This document shows positions 25,938 through 34,826 of a DNA stretch of 64,000 nucleotides, in pieces. Source of the stretch: Flavobacteriaceae bacterium UBA3356 (GTDB taxonomy: Bacteria > Bacteroidota > Bacteroidia > Flavobacteriales > Flavobacteriaceae). The stretch lies in assembly GCA_002360635.1 (NCBI GenBank), contig DEQW01000002.1, forward strand, positions 194,903 through 258,902, read 5' to 3'. The translations under genes were made by a program, and so were the position numbers. The notes under the pieces were generated by a model. The model saw nothing but the letters and a program-made list of their open reading frames with translations, did no database searches and had not been told where the DNA came from. The first letter of the stretch is position 1. Every line of letters begins with the position of its first letter.

Positions 25938-28343
25938 ATGAAAAACATTATTTTATTGATGGTATTATTAGGCTTTGCCTATACAGCAAGCGCCCAAGTA
26001 ATTACCATAAAAGATCAGGAAACAGAACAACCTCTGGAACTGGTTACTCTTATTAGCAAAAACACAAATGCCTATGCCACAACTAACTCTAAAGGAAAGG
26101 CAAATATTTCGGCTTTAAAAGATGCTGAAAAAATTGAAATACGAACCCTCGGTTATAAAACTGAAGTTAAAAGCTATGCGGAATTACAAGCTGCTGACTT
26201 TCTTTTGTTAATGGAGGCTTCAAACATAAGTATGGATGAAGTGATTGTTTCGGCAACGCGATGGAACCAATCATCGTCTGATGTCCCATCAAAAGTCACT
26301 TCTATTTCCTCGGAAGAAATTAAATTGCAAAATCCGCAAACTGCTGCCGATTTGCTGGGGATTTCGGGGGAAGTATTCATCCAAAAAAGTCAGCAAGGTG
26401 GCGGTAGCCCCATGATACGTGGTTTCGCGACCAACCGTTTGGTCTATACCATTGATGGTGTGCGGATGAACACAGCGATTTTTAGAGGTGGAAATCTGCA
26501 AAATGTAATATCACTCGATCCTTTTGCTACCGAACATGTAGAGGTGCTTTTTGGTCCAGGGTCGGTAATTTACGGAAGTGATGCCATTGGTGGAGTTATG
26601 AGCTTTAAAACGCTTACACCACAGTTTTCGTTAGATGACAAACCTTTTATTACAGGTAAAGCGATAACTCGGTATGCTTCGGCCAACAATGAAAAAACAG
26701 CCCATTTAGATGTGAATGTAGGATGGAAAAAATGGGCTTTAACGACCAGCATTTCTTCTTACGATTATGACGATTTAAAACAAGGTAGCGAAGGTCCCGA
26801 TGAGTTTTTACGCCCGTATTTCGTAAAACGTCAAGACAGTATGGATGTAGTGGTAAACAACGAAGATCCCCGTGTACAAATACCTTCGGCTTATTCTCAA
26901 ATTAATTTGATGCAAAAAGTACGTTTTCAACCAAATGAAAACTGGGATTTTCAGTATGGGCTGCACTATTCTGAAACTTCAGAGTATGCAAGATACGATC
27001 GCCGTTTACGAACACGGGATGGAGCTCCACGTTATGGCGAATGGAACTATGGCCCACAAAAGTGGATGATGAATAATTTAAATATAACTCATAGCAAACA
27101 GAATACTATCTACGATCAACTATCGGTACGTCTAGCCATTCAAAATTTTGAAGAAAGCCGAATTAGCCGAAATTTCAATGATCCTAATCGTGAAACGCGT
27201 GTTGAAAAAGTAGATGCGTATTCTGCCAATGTGGATTTTGTAAAGGCTTTAGGCGAGAAACATGAATTATATTACGGCCTCGAAGCTGTTACAAACGATG
27301 TAAACTCAACAGGAATTGATCTTAATATTGAAACTGGTGTTAGCCAACCGGGGCCAAGCCGCTATCCAGAAGCAACTTGGTCATCGTATGCAGCTTATGT
27401 TTCAGATCAATTTACTATTAACGATCAAATATTACTACAAGGTGGTCTTCGGTATAATTTTATCAAGCTGGATGCCGAGTTTGACACGCAGTTTTATCCA
27501 TTCCCTTTTGAAAAAGCAGATTTGGAAAACGGTAACCTTACCGGAAGTTTAGGTGTGGTTTACCGCCCAAGTGACGATTGGGTAATTAGTTCTAATGCCT
27601 CTACAGCTTTTAGAGCACCCAATGTGGATGATGTTGGGAAGGTGTTTGATTCTGAACCAGGTTCGGTAGTAGTTCCAAATCCTGATTTAGATGCTGAATA
27701 TGCCTATAATATCGATTTAGGAATTGCCAAAGTGTTTGACGATGTAGTAAAAGTAGATGTTACCGGTTATTATACACATTTAAAAAACGCATTGGTTCGT
27801 CGTGATTTTAAACTGAACGGACAAGACAGTATTTTTTATGATGGTCAATTAAGTCAAGTTCAAGCCATCCAAAATGCAGCTGTAGCAAATGTATATGGCG
27901 TACAAGCGGGTGTAGAAGTAAAACTACCTAGTGGTTTTGGCTTCTCTTCAGACTTTAATTACCAATACGGCGAAGAAGAGTTGGATGACGGCACTACAAG
28001 CCGTTCTCGGCACGCCGCTCCTTGGTTTGGGGTTTCAAGGCTAACCTATAGAGCCCAAAACTTGAATATGCAAATGTATATGAATTACAGTGGTAAACGT
28101 GATTTTGAAGATCTTCCCGAAGGAGAAAAAAGCAAAACTGAAATATACGCTATTGATGAAAATGGGAATCCCTACGCAGCGGGTTGGTACACGCTTAATT
28201 ATAAAGCAAGTTACCAACTAAACGACACGTTTACCGTAACCGGCGGACTCGAGAATATTACAGACCGAAGATACCGTCCGTATAGTTCTGGTATTTCAGG
28301 TGCAGGAAGGAATTTCATCCTATCATTAAGAGCAGATTTTTAA
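25938..28343 (+). CDS. TonB-dependent receptor, heme/hemoglobin or metal type
   Basis: The protein has 801 residues with a signal peptide (MKNIILLMVLLGFAYTASA). A short carboxypeptidase-like repeat (about residues 20-95) precedes the plug: MDEVIVSATRWNQ is the TonB-box region, and GSPMIRGFATNRLVYTIDG with VEVLFGPGSVIYGSDAIGG is the plug core of the hemoglobin/transferrin/lactoferrin-type receptor family. The barrel ends in a C-terminal strand ending in Phe (ILSLRADF), as expected for BAM substrates. It takes up a large ligand across the outer membrane with TonB energy; heme is the best guess, other metals or vitamins possible. It follows the membrane-anchored protein gene and ends at a bidirectional terminator. 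Confidence 0.88.
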   Translation: MKNIILLMVLLGFAYTASAQVITIKDQETEQPLELVTLISKNTNAYATTNSKGKANISALKDAEKIEIRTLGYKTEVKSYAELQAADFLLLMEASNISMDEVIVSATRWNQSSSDVPSKVTSISSEEIKLQNPQTAADLLGISGEVFIQKSQQGGGSPMIRGFATNRLVYTIDGVRMNTAIFRGGNLQNVISLDPFATEHVEVLFGPGSVIYGSDAIGGVMSFKTLTPQFSLDDKPFITGKAITRYASANNEKTAHLDVNVGWKKWALTTSISSYDYDDLKQGSEGPDEFLRPYFVKRQDSMDVVVNNEDPRVQIPSAYSQINLMQKVRFQPNENWDFQYGLHYSETSEYARYDRRLRTRDGAPRYGEWNYGPQKWMMNNLNITHSKQNTIYDQLSVRLAIQNFEESRISRNFNDPNRETRVEKVDAYSANVDFVKALGEKHELYYGLEAVTNDVNSTGIDLNIETGVSQPGPSRYPEATWSSYAAYVSDQFTINDQILLQGGLRYNFIKLDAEFDTQFYPFPFEKADLENGNLTGSLGVVYRPSDDWVISSNASTAFRAPNVDDVGKVFDSEPGSVVVPNPDLDAEYAYNIDLGIAKVFDDVVKVDVTGYYTHLKNALVRRDFKLNGQDSIFYDGQLSQVQAIQNAAVANVYGVQAGVEVKLPSGFGFSSDFNYQYGEEELDDGTTSRSRHAAPWFGVSRLTYRAQNLNMQMYMNYSGKRDFEDLPEGEKSKTEIYAIDENGNPYAAGWYTLNYKASYQLNDTFTVTGGLENITDRRYRPYSSGISGAGRNFILSLRADF

Positions 28344-28364
28344 TTTCTTTTTAAGATAAATTTT

Positions 28365-28396
28365 AAAAGGTTGCTTAGTATTAAGCAACCTTTTTT
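28365..28396. terminator. Bidirectional terminator between TonB receptor and MATE gene
   Basis: A 13-bp perfect stem (AAAAGGTTGCTTA / TAAGCAACCTTTT) with loop GTAT has T residues at both ends when read on either strand. The MATE stop codon is two bases away. Confidence 0.88.
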
Positions 28397-28397
28397 A

Positions 28398-29804
28398 TTA
28401 CACTTCTACCAGTTTCCACTTTCCTTTTTTAAACCAAAATATGGCTATGATAGCGATAAGTACTTCTGCTATTGTAATTGCCCAAAACACTCCCGTGGGA
28501 CCCCAGTCTAGCCAAATGGCTGCAATATATGCAAAAGGCAATTGAAGCACCCAAAAGCAAAAAAAATTAATAACAGTAGGCGTTTTGGTATCTCCGGCAC
28601 CATTAAAAGCATTCGTAATCGTCATTCCATAGGCATAAAAAACGTACCCAGCCGTAATAATTTGCAAGCTTAGAGCACCGTATTTAATCACTTCCGGTTG
28701 TGGACTAAACCAGCCGACTATTACTTCAGCAAAAGCAAAATAAAAAAACGATACAATTAACATAAACCAAGCATTGTACTTTCCGGTTTTCCAAACCGAA
28801 GTTTCTGCCCTATCTGGTTTTTTAGCTCCAAGGTTTTGACCAACTAAAGTTGCCGCAGCATTACTCATTCCCCAAGCAGGCATCATGGTAAACATCATAA
28901 TACGTATTGAAATTGTATAACCAGCGAGTACCTCACTGCCAAACTCACTCATTATTCGCATTAAAAATATCCAACTAGACGTACCAATGATAAATTGGCC
29001 TATTCCTCCCAACGAAACCTTTATCAGGTTCCACATTACTGAAATATTAATCACGATATCTTTAAACGCTAGTTTTATTCGCGTAGCTCCATAAAAAAGA
29101 ATGAATAACTGAAACACCACAGCCACACCCCTACCAATTGTAGTAGCAATTGCAGCTCCAGCGACTCCGTATTCGGGTATAGGGCCCAATCCAAAAATAA
29201 ATATCGGGTCGAGCATAATATTTAATCCATTGGAAAGAATTAACACCCACATCGCCATAGAAGCATTTCCAGCTCCCCGAAAAATAGCATTGATAAGAAA
29301 TAATAATACGATCGTAATATTTCCACCGAAAAGAATTTGAGTATACCGATAGCCTTCTTCAATTAAATCGCGTTCGCCACCCATAAGACCCAATATTTCT
29401 TTTGGATATAAAATCCCGAATACCGATACGACAATAGCTACCAAAACACCCAAAATTATTACTTGCACTGCGGCTCTATTGGCGCCAGAAGTATCCTTTT
29501 CTCCAATACGTCTTGCCACAACAGCAGTTGCCGCCATACTTAGACCCACAGCCACAGCATATACAAGGGTTATTACCGATTCGGTGAGACCAATAGTTGC
29601 AACTGCGTTGGTACTTATTTGTGAAACAAAAGCGATATCAACCAAAGCAAAAATTGATTCCATACACATTTCAAGAATCATGGGTACAGAAAGTAAAAAA
29701 ATAGCTTTGCGAATACTACCTTTTGTATAGTCTATTTCTTTTCCTGAAATAGCTTGTTTAAAAAGTTTTATAAAATTTACTAGGGTATTGTTTAATGAAG
29801 TCAT
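28398..29804 (-). CDS. MATE family efflux transporter
   Basis: The protein has 468 residues and 12 predicted membrane helices. N-terminal signature IRKAIFLLSVPMILEMCMESIFALVDIAFVS and the matching repeat in the second half (LVGQNLGAKKPDRAE, FNGAGDTKTPTVINFF) are typical of MATE exporters, which use H+ or Na+ gradients to expel cationic drugs or metabolites. The first 30 residues form a cytoplasmic extension. Substrate is not readable. It is a single gene transcribed away from the DUF5686 gene upstream. Confidence 0.93.
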   Translation of the reverse strand: MTSLNNTLVNFIKLFKQAISGKEIDYTKGSIRKAIFLLSVPMILEMCMESIFALVDIAFVSQISTNAVATIGLTESVITLVYAVAVGLSMAATAVVARRIGEKDTSGANRAAVQVIILGVLVAIVVSVFGILYPKEILGLMGGERDLIEEGYRYTQILFGGNITIVLLFLINAIFRGAGNASMAMWVLILSNGLNIMLDPIFIFGLGPIPEYGVAGAAIATTIGRGVAVVFQLFILFYGATRIKLAFKDIVINISVMWNLIKVSLGGIGQFIIGTSSWIFLMRIMSEFGSEVLAGYTISIRIMMFTMMPAWGMSNAAATLVGQNLGAKKPDRAETSVWKTGKYNAWFMLIVSFFYFAFAEVIVGWFSPQPEVIKYGALSLQIITAGYVFYAYGMTITNAFNGAGDTKTPTVINFFCFWVLQLPFAYIAAIWLDWGPTGVFWAITIAEVLIAIIAIFWFKKGKWKLVEV

Positions 29805-29995
29805 TTGTGGAAGATGTTGGTTAGTACATACAATAAAACCTCTCCAAAAAGAGAGGGAACATTCCTAATAAAAAAGAGTTTGATTAACTACGTTTTTTAA
29901 TTAAATGTGCCGTTATGCAATATCCATTGACTTCATAATGAAACAAATATAGAATATTTATTTAGTATGTATTTATTTCTGAAAAGATTTTTTTT

Positions 29996-32473
29996 TTAAA
30001 AAGAAAAGCCAAAAATACCAGTAACCCCAAACTCACGAGCATCGGGATTGCCTAAGTAATTCCCTCGGAAGTTAAAATCAAGACGGAAAATCCTGAAAAT
30101 ATTTCCAACACCCACGCTCCATTCCCAGTAAATATCCTCAGGTGCACGATACACAATATTTGAAGCATTTAGCGCTCGGTTTTCATCGGAAATTTCACCA
30201 TAAACTGCCCTAAACCCAATGATTTCACGAAGGTCTAAATCGCGAAGTCCAGGAATACGACCAAAAATTCGGCCTCCAAAATTGTGCTGTAAGTGTAATG
30301 ATGTATAAGTATCGGTTACAAACTCATAATAATCTAAGTTTGTAAACGCATTATATAAGCTAAAGTAGGTTTGATTACCAGGTACCGGACTTAATAACCC
30401 TAACGGAACAGGATCGAAAATTTTTCCTGCCTCAATAGTTGAATATAACCGGCCAAAACCTCCAATATTCCACGGCTGGGTGTAAAAAGCTTGTAGTTTT
30501 TTATATTCAAAATCACCATCCAGTATATTTTTTAAACCATAGGTGTACCCTAAATAGAAGCTAGGGAAATCACCATCGTTGATAATGGTCCGTTCTACTC
30601 CGTACCCAGAGGTTTTTCTACTAGGCGTGTAAAATAAACCTAGTTCAATTTCAGGTTGCGAAATGGTGCTCTTTATACTTCCATCTTCAGTAAAATAATC
30701 GAGACTGAAAGTATCAGTAGCAGATATTAATTTTCGGTGGGATCCAGTTACCCGAATTGTAAAGTTTTTTGCAGGTTCAACCGAAAATCCAGCAGTGGCT
30801 AATTTTATTCGTGTAAGCCGATCATTGGCTCCCACTGAAATTAAAGATGAAGAAGCTAAACTTCGCCCTAAAACATCATTACTCGTAGTTAAAGTCGCTC
30901 CCGTTTGTTCTACATCTTTTCGATACCCACTAAAAATGGTTAATCGTGATTTTCTATCTAACAACAGTTTTCCTGAGACGCCGAATTTGAATCGTTTATC
31001 TTTAAAGCCATAGGCCCCAAAGGTTTCAATTCGCCAAGGATCATTTTGACTAAAATACGTTCTTCCACCCAAACGAATTCGCAATCCTTCGGCTTCATTA
31101 AAACCGAAAATGGAAAACACCGGGCCAATATCAAAATCATCAACTTCGTAATAACCACTCGCCAAGGTTGCACCAATGTTGTACAATGCTTTAAAACGAG
31201 GAATGGTTTTTAGCGTATCGAGCATGGTATAAATGCCCTTTTCATCTTTGCTCAATTCTTCCATTCGGTTCTGGTCCCAAAAGCTATCTGGACGGTTGTA
31301 AATTTCCTCGTTGTAAGGGTCGGTCTGTTCGCCGTAGAAACTTTTATCCTTTTTTAAATCAAACTCATAATTGTTATACAATGTGGTTCTTCTTCCGTAG
31401 ATACCTTGTGCTTCTTCTTTTTTCCGAAGGCTAAAGTCACTTAAAAAATGATCACGGGTTATTAAAAAAATACTGTCATTTAATACATCAAACTCTTGTT
31501 CAATATATATTTCGCGCACCCAATTAATATTTGCACTTTTTGAAGCTTGCAGATTAATTTCTTTTATGGCCCACGTACTATCGTTTACCCAAAAGTCACC
31601 TTTAAAGGTAAGTTCATTTTTTCTACGCGGGTAATAAACGATGTTGTAACACCATTTGTTATCACGAAATGCACTGTCTAATAATTTATAGTTATAAACA
31701 TCTATTCCCGTTCTGGACAATGGACTGGTAAAGGCTTTATCAAAAAATTTCAGGTAGTTATCGTAAACATTATATTCTTTATAAAGGTCTTTTACAAAGG
31801 CAATTAAAGTTTGGTTGTTTTCAAAACCGGAATTCTTATTTCCTTTTAAAACCTCCTTTTCCTGATTTAATGTATTGTCACCATATACTTTGGAATAGGC
31901 CTCGTTTATAAAGATTGGCAAATATGAATTTCCGGTAACATTTGAAGTATCAATCTGGTCCCAAATAAATTCCATTCCTTTAAAAATTCGGCTTTTTATA
32001 AGGGTGCTATCTATAGTGTTTAAATCAAATTCCAGCTTTTCATATTTATCGTAGCTGTATTGTTTAAACTTTTTAACCCCATTTTCGCGTCGGTTTTCCC
32101 AAATTTTTCGAAGTATATCAATCGCCGGGTTGTTTTCTTTTGGCTGTTTACCACTTATAATTACTACTTCATCTAGAGCTGAAGCTTCTTCTTCTAAAAC
32201 CACCTCCATTTTATAGGTGTTCTTAGTTTCTAAAGAAACTTCTTTAGTTTCAAAACCTATAAATGAAAATACCACCGCATCGTAACTTGAATCGCTCTCC
32301 AGATAAAAACGGCCTTCCTCGTTAGAAATAGTTCCTTCGTTTGAACTTTTAAAAATAACATTCACAAATGGCAATGGCTCACCAGAAGCATCCTTTATTG
32401 TACCGCTTACTTTAGTCTGGGCAACCAAAATTGAACTGGAAATTAACAAAAACAGAAAAAGAAAATGCTTCAT
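29996..32473 (-). CDS. DUF5686 outer-membrane protein with carboxypeptidase-like repeat
   Basis: The protein has 825 residues with a signal peptide (MKHFLFLFLLISSSILVAQ). Residues 20-100 are a carboxypeptidase-regulatory-like repeat (SGTIKDASGEPLPFVNVIFK). The DUF5686 part follows with AIDILRKIWENRRENGVKKFKQYSYDKYEKLEF and long strand-rich sequence ending in a barrel-like C-terminus (REFGVTGIFGFSF) with terminal Phe. The family is typical of Bacteroidota and is probably an outer-membrane barrel of unknown role. It is not a classical TonB receptor: no plug motif is seen. It follows pdhB on the same strand but a terminator lies between. Confidence 0.88.
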   Translation of the reverse strand: MKHFLFLFLLISSSILVAQTKVSGTIKDASGEPLPFVNVIFKSSNEGTISNEEGRFYLESDSSYDAVVFSFIGFETKEVSLETKNTYKMEVVLEEEASALDEVVIISGKQPKENNPAIDILRKIWENRRENGVKKFKQYSYDKYEKLEFDLNTIDSTLIKSRIFKGMEFIWDQIDTSNVTGNSYLPIFINEAYSKVYGDNTLNQEKEVLKGNKNSGFENNQTLIAFVKDLYKEYNVYDNYLKFFDKAFTSPLSRTGIDVYNYKLLDSAFRDNKWCYNIVYYPRRKNELTFKGDFWVNDSTWAIKEINLQASKSANINWVREIYIEQEFDVLNDSIFLITRDHFLSDFSLRKKEEAQGIYGRRTTLYNNYEFDLKKDKSFYGEQTDPYNEEIYNRPDSFWDQNRMEELSKDEKGIYTMLDTLKTIPRFKALYNIGATLASGYYEVDDFDIGPVFSIFGFNEAEGLRIRLGGRTYFSQNDPWRIETFGAYGFKDKRFKFGVSGKLLLDRKSRLTIFSGYRKDVEQTGATLTTSNDVLGRSLASSSLISVGANDRLTRIKLATAGFSVEPAKNFTIRVTGSHRKLISATDTFSLDYFTEDGSIKSTISQPEIELGLFYTPSRKTSGYGVERTIINDGDFPSFYLGYTYGLKNILDGDFEYKKLQAFYTQPWNIGGFGRLYSTIEAGKIFDPVPLGLLSPVPGNQTYFSLYNAFTNLDYYEFVTDTYTSLHLQHNFGGRIFGRIPGLRDLDLREIIGFRAVYGEISDENRALNASNIVYRAPEDIYWEWSVGVGNIFRIFRLDFNFRGNYLGNPDAREFGVTGIFGFSF

Positions 32474-32504
32474 ATAGGTTTGAAATCTGCTACGTTTAGT
32501 AGAT

Positions 32505-32545
32505 AAAAAAACCTTACATTACGAAAAGTAAGAAAGGTTTTTTTT
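32505..32545 (-). terminator. Terminator after pdhB
   Basis: An AAAAAACCTT / AAGGTTTTTT outer stem with an inner TTAC / GTAA pairing is followed on the minus strand by T residues. It lies about 41 bases after the pdhB stop. Confidence 0.7.
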
Positions 32546-32585
32546 AAAAAAAAGTGTACATTAATTACAATGTCACTTAATATAT

Positions 32586-33563
32586 TTATTTGTACATCAC
32601 TTTTTTCACCGCTTTTACCACATCGGCTGGTCCTGGCAACCATTCTTTCAATAGTTCTGGCGAATATGGCGCCGGAGTATCACCTGTGTTTATTTTAACG
32701 ATAGGTGCATCCAGATAATCAAACGCCTGGCTTTGTACTTGATACGTAATCTCGGTTGCAATATTGCCAAAAGGCCAAGCTTCTTCCAAAATTACTAATC
32801 TATTTGTTTTTTTAACCGATTCTAAAATCGTCTCGTGATCCATAGGGCGAACGGTACGAAGGTCAATAACCTCACATTCTATACCTTCCTCTGCAAGATC
32901 TTCGGCAGCTTTATAAGCGGCTTTGATAATTTTTCCGAAGGAAACAATGGTTACATCGGCTCCTTTACGCTTTACTTCAGCAACGCCCAATGGGATTAAA
33001 TATTCCCCTTCAGGCACTTCACCTTTGTCACCATACATCTGCTCACTTTCCATAAAAATTACTGGATCGTCATCACGAATGGCACTTTTCAACAGCCCCT
33101 TAGCGTCTTTAGGATTACTAGGCACTACCACTTTTAATCCTGGACAGTTTGCGTACCAACTCTCAAAAGCCTGCGAGTGCGTTGCCGCCAATTGCCCTGC
33201 AGAAGCGGTTGGTCCTCTAAACACAATAGGAATATTAAATTGTCCGCCACTCATTTGGCGCATTTTCGCTGCGTTGTTAATTATTTGGTCAATCCCCACT
33301 AACGAGAAGTTAAAGGTCATAAACTCAATAATAGGACGGTTACCATTCATGGCAGAACCTATTCCAACTCCGGAAAAACCAAGTTCAGAAATTGGGGTAT
33401 CGATAATTCGCTTTGCCCCAAACTCATCGAGCATTCCCTTACTGGCCTTATAAGCACCGTTGTATTCGGCAACTTCTTCACCCATTAAATATATAGTATC
33501 GTCGCGACGCATTTCTTCGCTCATGGCCTCCTGTATCGCTTCACGGAATTGTAGTGTTTTCAT
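32586..33563 (-). CDS. pdhB: Pyruvate dehydrogenase E1 component, beta subunit
   Basis: The protein has 325 residues, as usual for E1-beta. Characteristic blocks are TLQFREAIQEAMSEEM, MGEEVAEYNGAYKASKG, DTPISELGFSGVGIG, and the C-terminal transketolase domain with VIDLRTVRPMD and EEAWPFGNIATE. With the alpha subunit it decarboxylates pyruvate using thiamine diphosphate and passes the acetyl group to E2. The alpha and E2 genes are not next to it here. A perfect -7 box lies 76 bases upstream. The branched-chain 2-oxoacid E1-beta is the nearest alternative; the N-terminal sequence fits pyruvate better. Confidence 0.93.
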   Translation of the reverse strand: MKTLQFREAIQEAMSEEMRRDDTIYLMGEEVAEYNGAYKASKGMLDEFGAKRIIDTPISELGFSGVGIGSAMNGNRPIIEFMTFNFSLVGIDQIINNAAKMRQMSGGQFNIPIVFRGPTASAGQLAATHSQAFESWYANCPGLKVVVPSNPKDAKGLLKSAIRDDDPVIFMESEQMYGDKGEVPEGEYLIPLGVAEVKRKGADVTIVSFGKIIKAAYKAAEDLAEEGIECEVIDLRTVRPMDHETILESVKKTNRLVILEEAWPFGNIATEITYQVQSQAFDYLDAPIVKINTGDTPAPYSPELLKEWLPGPADVVKAVKKVMYK

Positions 33564-33638
33564 ATCTCGACTCCACTCAATAAACGGAGCGGTAATTTTA
33601 AATTAGACATCAATTTTTTCTGTTTTACAACAGAACAG

Positions 33639-33646
33639 CAAAAATA
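33639..33646 (-). promoter_or_regulatory. Bacteroidota -7 promoter box for pdhB
   Basis: The minus strand reads TATTTTTG, a perfect TAnnTTTG. A TTG lies 24 bases upstream, just outside the usual range. The leader would be about 70 bases. Confidence 0.45.
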
Positions 33647-33745
33647 CACACTATTATTTAATTAAGATAACAACAACTTTTAAATATTGTTTTTTGCGAT
33701 TTTGAGGTATTAACAATTAATTTTGTTAAAAATTTAGATTTTTTC

Positions 33746-33775
33746 TTGTATATGTGATTTTTTTTTGTGGATTTG
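33746..33775 (+). promoter_or_regulatory. Promoter for the small secreted WWWC peptide gene
   Basis: TTG at 33746-33748 is followed after 19 bases by TGGATTTG at 33768-33775, one base off TAnnTTTG. The spacing is ideal and the ATG follows 25 bases later. Confidence 0.5.
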
Positions 33776-33799
33776 TACCTTCCCTTAAATATAAAAATT

Positions 33800-34054
33800 A
33801 TGAGGAAATTAATCTTAACCATAATTGTAATGGTTTTTGCTTCATGTTTTGCTTTTGCAGACACAAGTGTGGAGACACTTGATTTTAATGAAAACATTGT
33901 TTTAACAAACAAAACCAACACTGACCAGACCAAAACTATAAACATCTTTGATGGATGGTGGTGGTGTCGTGTAGTTGCAGTGATTGAAGAGGAAAATCCA
34001 TTTGGCGGAACAAATACTACCACTATAGAGCGTTGTATTTGGTTAGAAGTTTAA
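33800..34054 (+). CDS. Small secreted peptide with WWWC motif, unknown function
   Basis: The protein has 84 residues from the ATG at 33800; a longer frame to 33767 would put the start upstream of or inside the promoter. The signal peptide is MRKLILTIIVMVFASCFAFAD, cleaved probably after FAFA. The mature 65 residues contain DGWWWCRVVAVIEEENPFGG and a second Cys near the end (ERCIWLEV), so one disulfide is possible. A terminator-like hairpin follows, then a GLPGLI protein and a TonB-receptor-like barrel. I recognise no family. The context suggests a secreted substrate or partner of the downstream pair, which is inference. Confidence 0.65.
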   Translation: MRKLILTIIVMVFASCFAFADTSVETLDFNENIVLTNKTNTDQTKTINIFDGWWWCRVVAVIEEENPFGGTNTTTIERCIWLEV

Positions 34055-34063
34055 CTAATTTTT

Positions 34064-34106
34064 AGACTGCTTTCATAAAATATATTATAAAGAAAGCAGT
34101 CTTTTA
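34064..34106 (+). terminator. Terminator or attenuator between secreted peptide and GLPGLI gene
   Basis: An 11-bp perfect stem (AGACTGCTTTC / GAAAGCAGTCT) with a 17-base AT-rich loop is followed by TTTTAT. It lies 9 bases after the peptide stop and 12 bases before the GLPGLI start, so it may act as a partial terminator that gives the peptide gene more transcript. Confidence 0.7.
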
Positions 34107-34118
34107 TAAAAACCTACT

Positions 34119-34814
34119 ATGAAAAATCTCTTGATTTTGTTTCTATTTGCTAGTACAACAATAGGGTATTCACAGACATTAAAAGGAATCTATATTAGAC
34201 AGGCTATTGCTGGCATAGGAGACCAAAAAGAACTTTCTGAAAAGGCAAAAGAACCCTCTGTTTATTCCTATATATATTCCAATAACATTTCTTTGCAAGA
34301 ATTAATTTCTAAAGGAAAAACAACTATAGATACGGTATATATTGAACATTTGGGCAAAAAATATGAGCAAACTCATACCTTAAAAAAGCTATCGAAAACA
34401 TCTTATTTTAAAAATTATGGTGAAAATCTATTTATCTTAAATTTTACCATAGCTGGCAATAGTACAACAATTAAAGATAATATTCCAACATATAACTGGT
34501 CCTTACAGGATGGAACGAAAAGTATAGCTGGGTATTCCTGTAAAAAAGCTACAACTACTACAACGAGACTTGGCAGAAAACAAACTATAACCGCTTGGTA
34601 TTGTGAAGACGTTCCTATACAAGACGGTCCTATAGACTATAATGGTTTACCCGGTTTAATTTTACAATTAGAAATAGGGGATTTAACCAAAATAACTTTT
34701 AAAAAACTACAAATAACTCCAGACCAAGCCTTGCACATCTCAGAGCCTGAAAATAGTGCTAAACCTGTAAGTATAAAAGAATATGAAGAACAGTATTTAT
34801 CTGGCAGTCAATAG
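34119..34814 (+). CDS. GLPGLI family exported protein
   Basis: The protein has 231 residues with a signal peptide (MKNLLILFLFASTTIGYSQ). The family signature is visible as YNGLPGLILQLE near residue 180, preceded by AGYSCKKATTT and AWYCEDVPIQDGP. GLPGLI proteins are Bacteroidota-specific, periplasmic or surface, and of unknown function; they are usually encoded beside a TonB-receptor-like outer-membrane protein, as here (12-base gap to the next gene). The gene is more AT-rich than its core neighbours. Confidence 0.9.
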   Translation: MKNLLILFLFASTTIGYSQTLKGIYIRQAIAGIGDQKELSEKAKEPSVYSYIYSNNISLQELISKGKTTIDTVYIEHLGKKYEQTHTLKKLSKTSYFKNYGENLFILNFTIAGNSTTIKDNIPTYNWSLQDGTKSIAGYSCKKATTTTTRLGRKQTITAWYCEDVPIQDGPIDYNGLPGLILQLEIGDLTKITFKKLQITPDQALHISEPENSAKPVSIKEYEEQYLSGSQ

Positions 34815-34826
34815 CCAAATAAGCTT

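Noticed and set aside
29839..29856. CCTCTC / GAGAGG hairpin upstream of the MATE gene
   Set aside because: Short stem with no T tract and placed in front of, not after, a gene; too weak to call.
32923..33453. 176-residue frame opposite pdhB
   Set aside because: It is an antisense shadow of a conserved enzyme gene and has no recognisable motif or promoter.
33658..34023. 121-residue minus-strand frame overlapping the secreted peptide gene
   Set aside because: The plus-strand gene has promoter, signal peptide and following terminator; the minus frame has none of these.
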